From Natrinema soli (GTDB lineage: Archaea; Halobacteriota; Halobacteria; Halobacteriales; Natrialbaceae), in assembly GCF_028618695.1 (NCBI RefSeq), contig NZ_JAQIVI010000065.1, forward strand, positions 19,436-26,184: a DNA stretch of 6,749 bases, in the 5' to 3' direction. Position numbers and translations under genes: made by a program. The notes beneath the pieces were generated by a model. That model was not told the DNA's origin, ran no database searches, and saw only the letters and a list, made by a program, of their open reading frames with translations. Positions within the stretch are counted from its first letter, which is position 1; every line of letters starts with the position of its first letter. Shown here one piece after another: positions 5,668-6,749 of the stretch.

Positions 5668-5668
5668 T
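5663..5668 (+). promoter_or_regulatory. Ribosome binding site overlapping the PrgI stop
   Basis: GGTGAT includes the TGA stop codon of the PrgI gene (5665-5667). It sits five bases before ATG 5674, supporting that start and translational coupling within the operon. Confidence 0.55.
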
Positions 5669-5673
5669 CGACG

Positions 5674-6624
5674 ATGGGAACTGTACCTACCGACGAGACA
5701 GCCACTGAAACAGCCTCAGAAACGTCCCAAGAGGACGAAAAGCCCGTTGTTCAGCCGACTGCCACCAGTGATCACACGCCGCCCACACCCGAGTCCGACC
5801 TCGAGGTCCTACGAGCACTCGACAACTTCCTTGACGATATCGACACGGACCTTCCAACCGCTCGAGAGCGCTCCCGAGCGCGCGATCACTTCGACCTCAA
5901 GGATCGCCTTGGTGGATCGACAACGGCCCAGGAAACGCTCAGCTTCGACTACGTCCGAGAGGATGGCATCGCCGTCGACGGCGACAGCTACATCGGCCTC
6001 TTGAAAGTCCATCCGCAGAACTGGCTCTCGCTGAGTGAGGAGGCCAGACACGACACGATGAGCGCGTACATGTCCTTCCTCATGTCGCTCGAGTTCAGCG
6101 TGGCCGTCCCGTGCTATCCAAAAACGTTCGACCTCACGGGACACCTCGAGCGCTTCTACACAGCATCGTCGAGTACGACTGCCCGAGAAGAGACGCCGAT
6201 CCTCCAGTACGGACGGAAGTTCTACATCCAGTGGGCGAGCGACCGGATCACAGACGCCGACCTCAAACAACGCGATTTCTACATCGTCACCCGTGTCGAC
6301 GCCGATCAAGTCCACAAGAATCTCGACACGGGAAGCGTTCTGAGCCAGCTTGGCGATCTCCCGCTTATCGGCGCTGCCTGCTCGCGAGTGCTTGCTCACA
6401 CGCCGTTCGGCGAGTCACACGAAGACGCACGAACTGAGCTCTGCATTCGTGAAGTGAGACAGCGACAGCGCCGGATTACGAACAAACTCGGCCGGACGGA
6501 GGTCTCGATCGACCAGGTAACCGACCGTCAGGAAACCATGGAAATCCTGTACCACTACTACAACCACGTCGACCCGCAATTCGAGAAGTTCAACCAAGCG
6601 ACCAAAACGGAGGGTGAGTACTGA
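5674..6624 (+). CDS. Free-standing VirB4 N-terminal-domain-like conjugation protein
   Basis: This 316-residue soluble protein begins with a disordered Thr/Glu-rich tail (1-45). The body resembles the N-terminal, non-ATPase domain of VirB4/TrsE proteins. Residues 97-118 (DGIAVDGDSYIGLLKVHPQN) fit the D-G-x-Y-x-x-x-L-x-V entry strand. Residues 119-145 (SLSEEARHDTMSAYMSFLMS, then LEF) fit the helix and strand that follow. DLKQRDFYIVTRV (196-208) fits the conserved R-x-F-Y-x-V strand, and METMEILYHYYN-like residues (ETMEILYHYYN, 287-297) fit the E-x-L-x-x-L-Y-x-x-Y-N end of the domain. There is no Walker A or B motif, so it cannot hydrolyse ATP alone. It probably docks the ATPase encoded next to it onto the PrgI-type membrane protein. 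The stop overlaps the next start by one base. The family assignment is by pattern and not by search. Confidence 0.75.
   Translation: MGTVPTDETATETASETSQEDEKPVVQPTATSDHTPPTPESDLEVLRALDNFLDDIDTDLPTARERSRARDHFDLKDRLGGSTTAQETLSFDYVREDGIAVDGDSYIGLLKVHPQNWLSLSEEARHDTMSAYMSFLMSLEFSVAVPCYPKTFDLTGHLERFYTASSSTTAREETPILQYGRKFYIQWASDRITDADLKQRDFYIVTRVDADQVHKNLDTGSVLSQLGDLPLIGAACSRVLAHTPFGESHEDARTELCIREVRQRQRRITNKLGRTEVSIDQVTDRQETMEILYHYYNHVDPQFEKFNQATKTEGEY
6609..6617 (+). promoter_or_regulatory. Strong Shine-Dalgarno site for the next T4SS gene
   Basis: GGAGGGTGA lies inside the end of the VirB4-N-like gene, six bases before ATG 6624. It supports that start and translational coupling. Confidence 0.65.
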
Positions 6625-6749
6625 TGGGGCTCCTCTCAGGGCTTCGTTCTCGTTTTACCCCGGGAAGTAAGCACACGCTCGAGGAGATCGATGACGAGAC
6701 GTTCGACCGGGCAGCAGCGATCGTCGAGGCCAACGGCGACGACCTCACC
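6624..6749 (+). CDS. Start of next conjugation gene, probably the VirB4-type ATPase (3' truncated by window)
   Basis: ATG 6624 overlaps the TGA of the preceding gene by one base and has a strong ribosome site. The frame is open to the end of the window (42 residues, MGLLSGLRSRFTPGSKHTLE then EIDDETFDRAAAIVEANGDD). It has a basic amphipathic N-terminus followed by an acidic helical region. No catalytic motif lies in this part. Because the gene before it is a VirB4 N-terminal domain without an ATPase, the expected product is the VirB4/TraG-type motor ATPase. This is inferred from gene order and not from motifs. Confidence 0.65.
   Translation, partial: MGLLSGLRSRFTPGSKHTLEEIDDETFDRAAAIVEANGDDLT

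Noticed and set aside
5345..6004. Plus-strand ORF of 219 codons across the PrgI and VirB4-N-like genes
   Set aside because: It is a frame-shifted shadow of two well-supported genes, and its Ser/Arg/Pro-rich translation is typical of an out-of-frame reading.

Overview
The window looks haloarchaeal (class Halobacteria). The proteins are rich in Asp and Glu, codons end mostly in G or C, genes start either behind strong GGAGGTGA-type ribosome sites or with almost no leader, and the protein families (PrgI-type conjugation protein, TetR-controlled ABC-2 exporter, membrane AAA ATPase) are typical of accessory regions on haloarchaeal plasmids or integrated conjugative elements. No rRNA, tRNA, CRISPR array or intact transposase was seen.

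Layout. (1) Positions 1-205 hold the C-terminal end of a plus-strand gene whose last residues resemble a PCNA-interacting (PIP) box. (2) Positions 212-1585 encode a membrane-anchored AAA+ ATPase of the CDC48/FtsH-like class without a protease domain. (3) Positions 1586-2394 hold no intact gene. They contain a minus-strand helix-turn-helix-like remnant, a plus-strand coding-like stretch that changes frame at a 10-bp tandem duplication, and small inverted repeats. (4) Positions 2395-4900 form a complete drug-efflux-type cassette: a TetR regulator on the minus strand, a 96-bp divergent promoter region with three related 10-bp boxes, an ABC ATPase, and a six-helix ABC-2 permease translationally coupled to it. 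(5) Positions 4901-5274 are an AT-rich gap with a possible terminator, palindromic CAACTGTTG-type sites and one doubtful 34-codon ORF. (6) From 5275 to the end runs a conjugation (type IV secretion) operon: a PrgI/VirB3-like membrane protein, a free-standing protein that resembles the N-terminal domain of VirB4, and the start of a third gene in the position expected for the VirB4 ATPase itself.

How it fits together. The T4SS genes are tightly packed and probably co-transcribed from a promoter just before 5275. The exporter pair and its regulator form a self-contained, self-regulated unit lying between the AAA gene and the T4SS operon. An exact 16-bp inverted repeat (1616-1631 and 5177-5192) brackets that unit and the gene debris beside it. 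The most interesting reading is that a 3.6-kb exporter cassette was inserted into, or moved within, the conjugative backbone. The competing reading is that the 16-mer is a regulatory site used twice. The VirB4 N-terminal domain encoded as a separate gene is the second point of interest.
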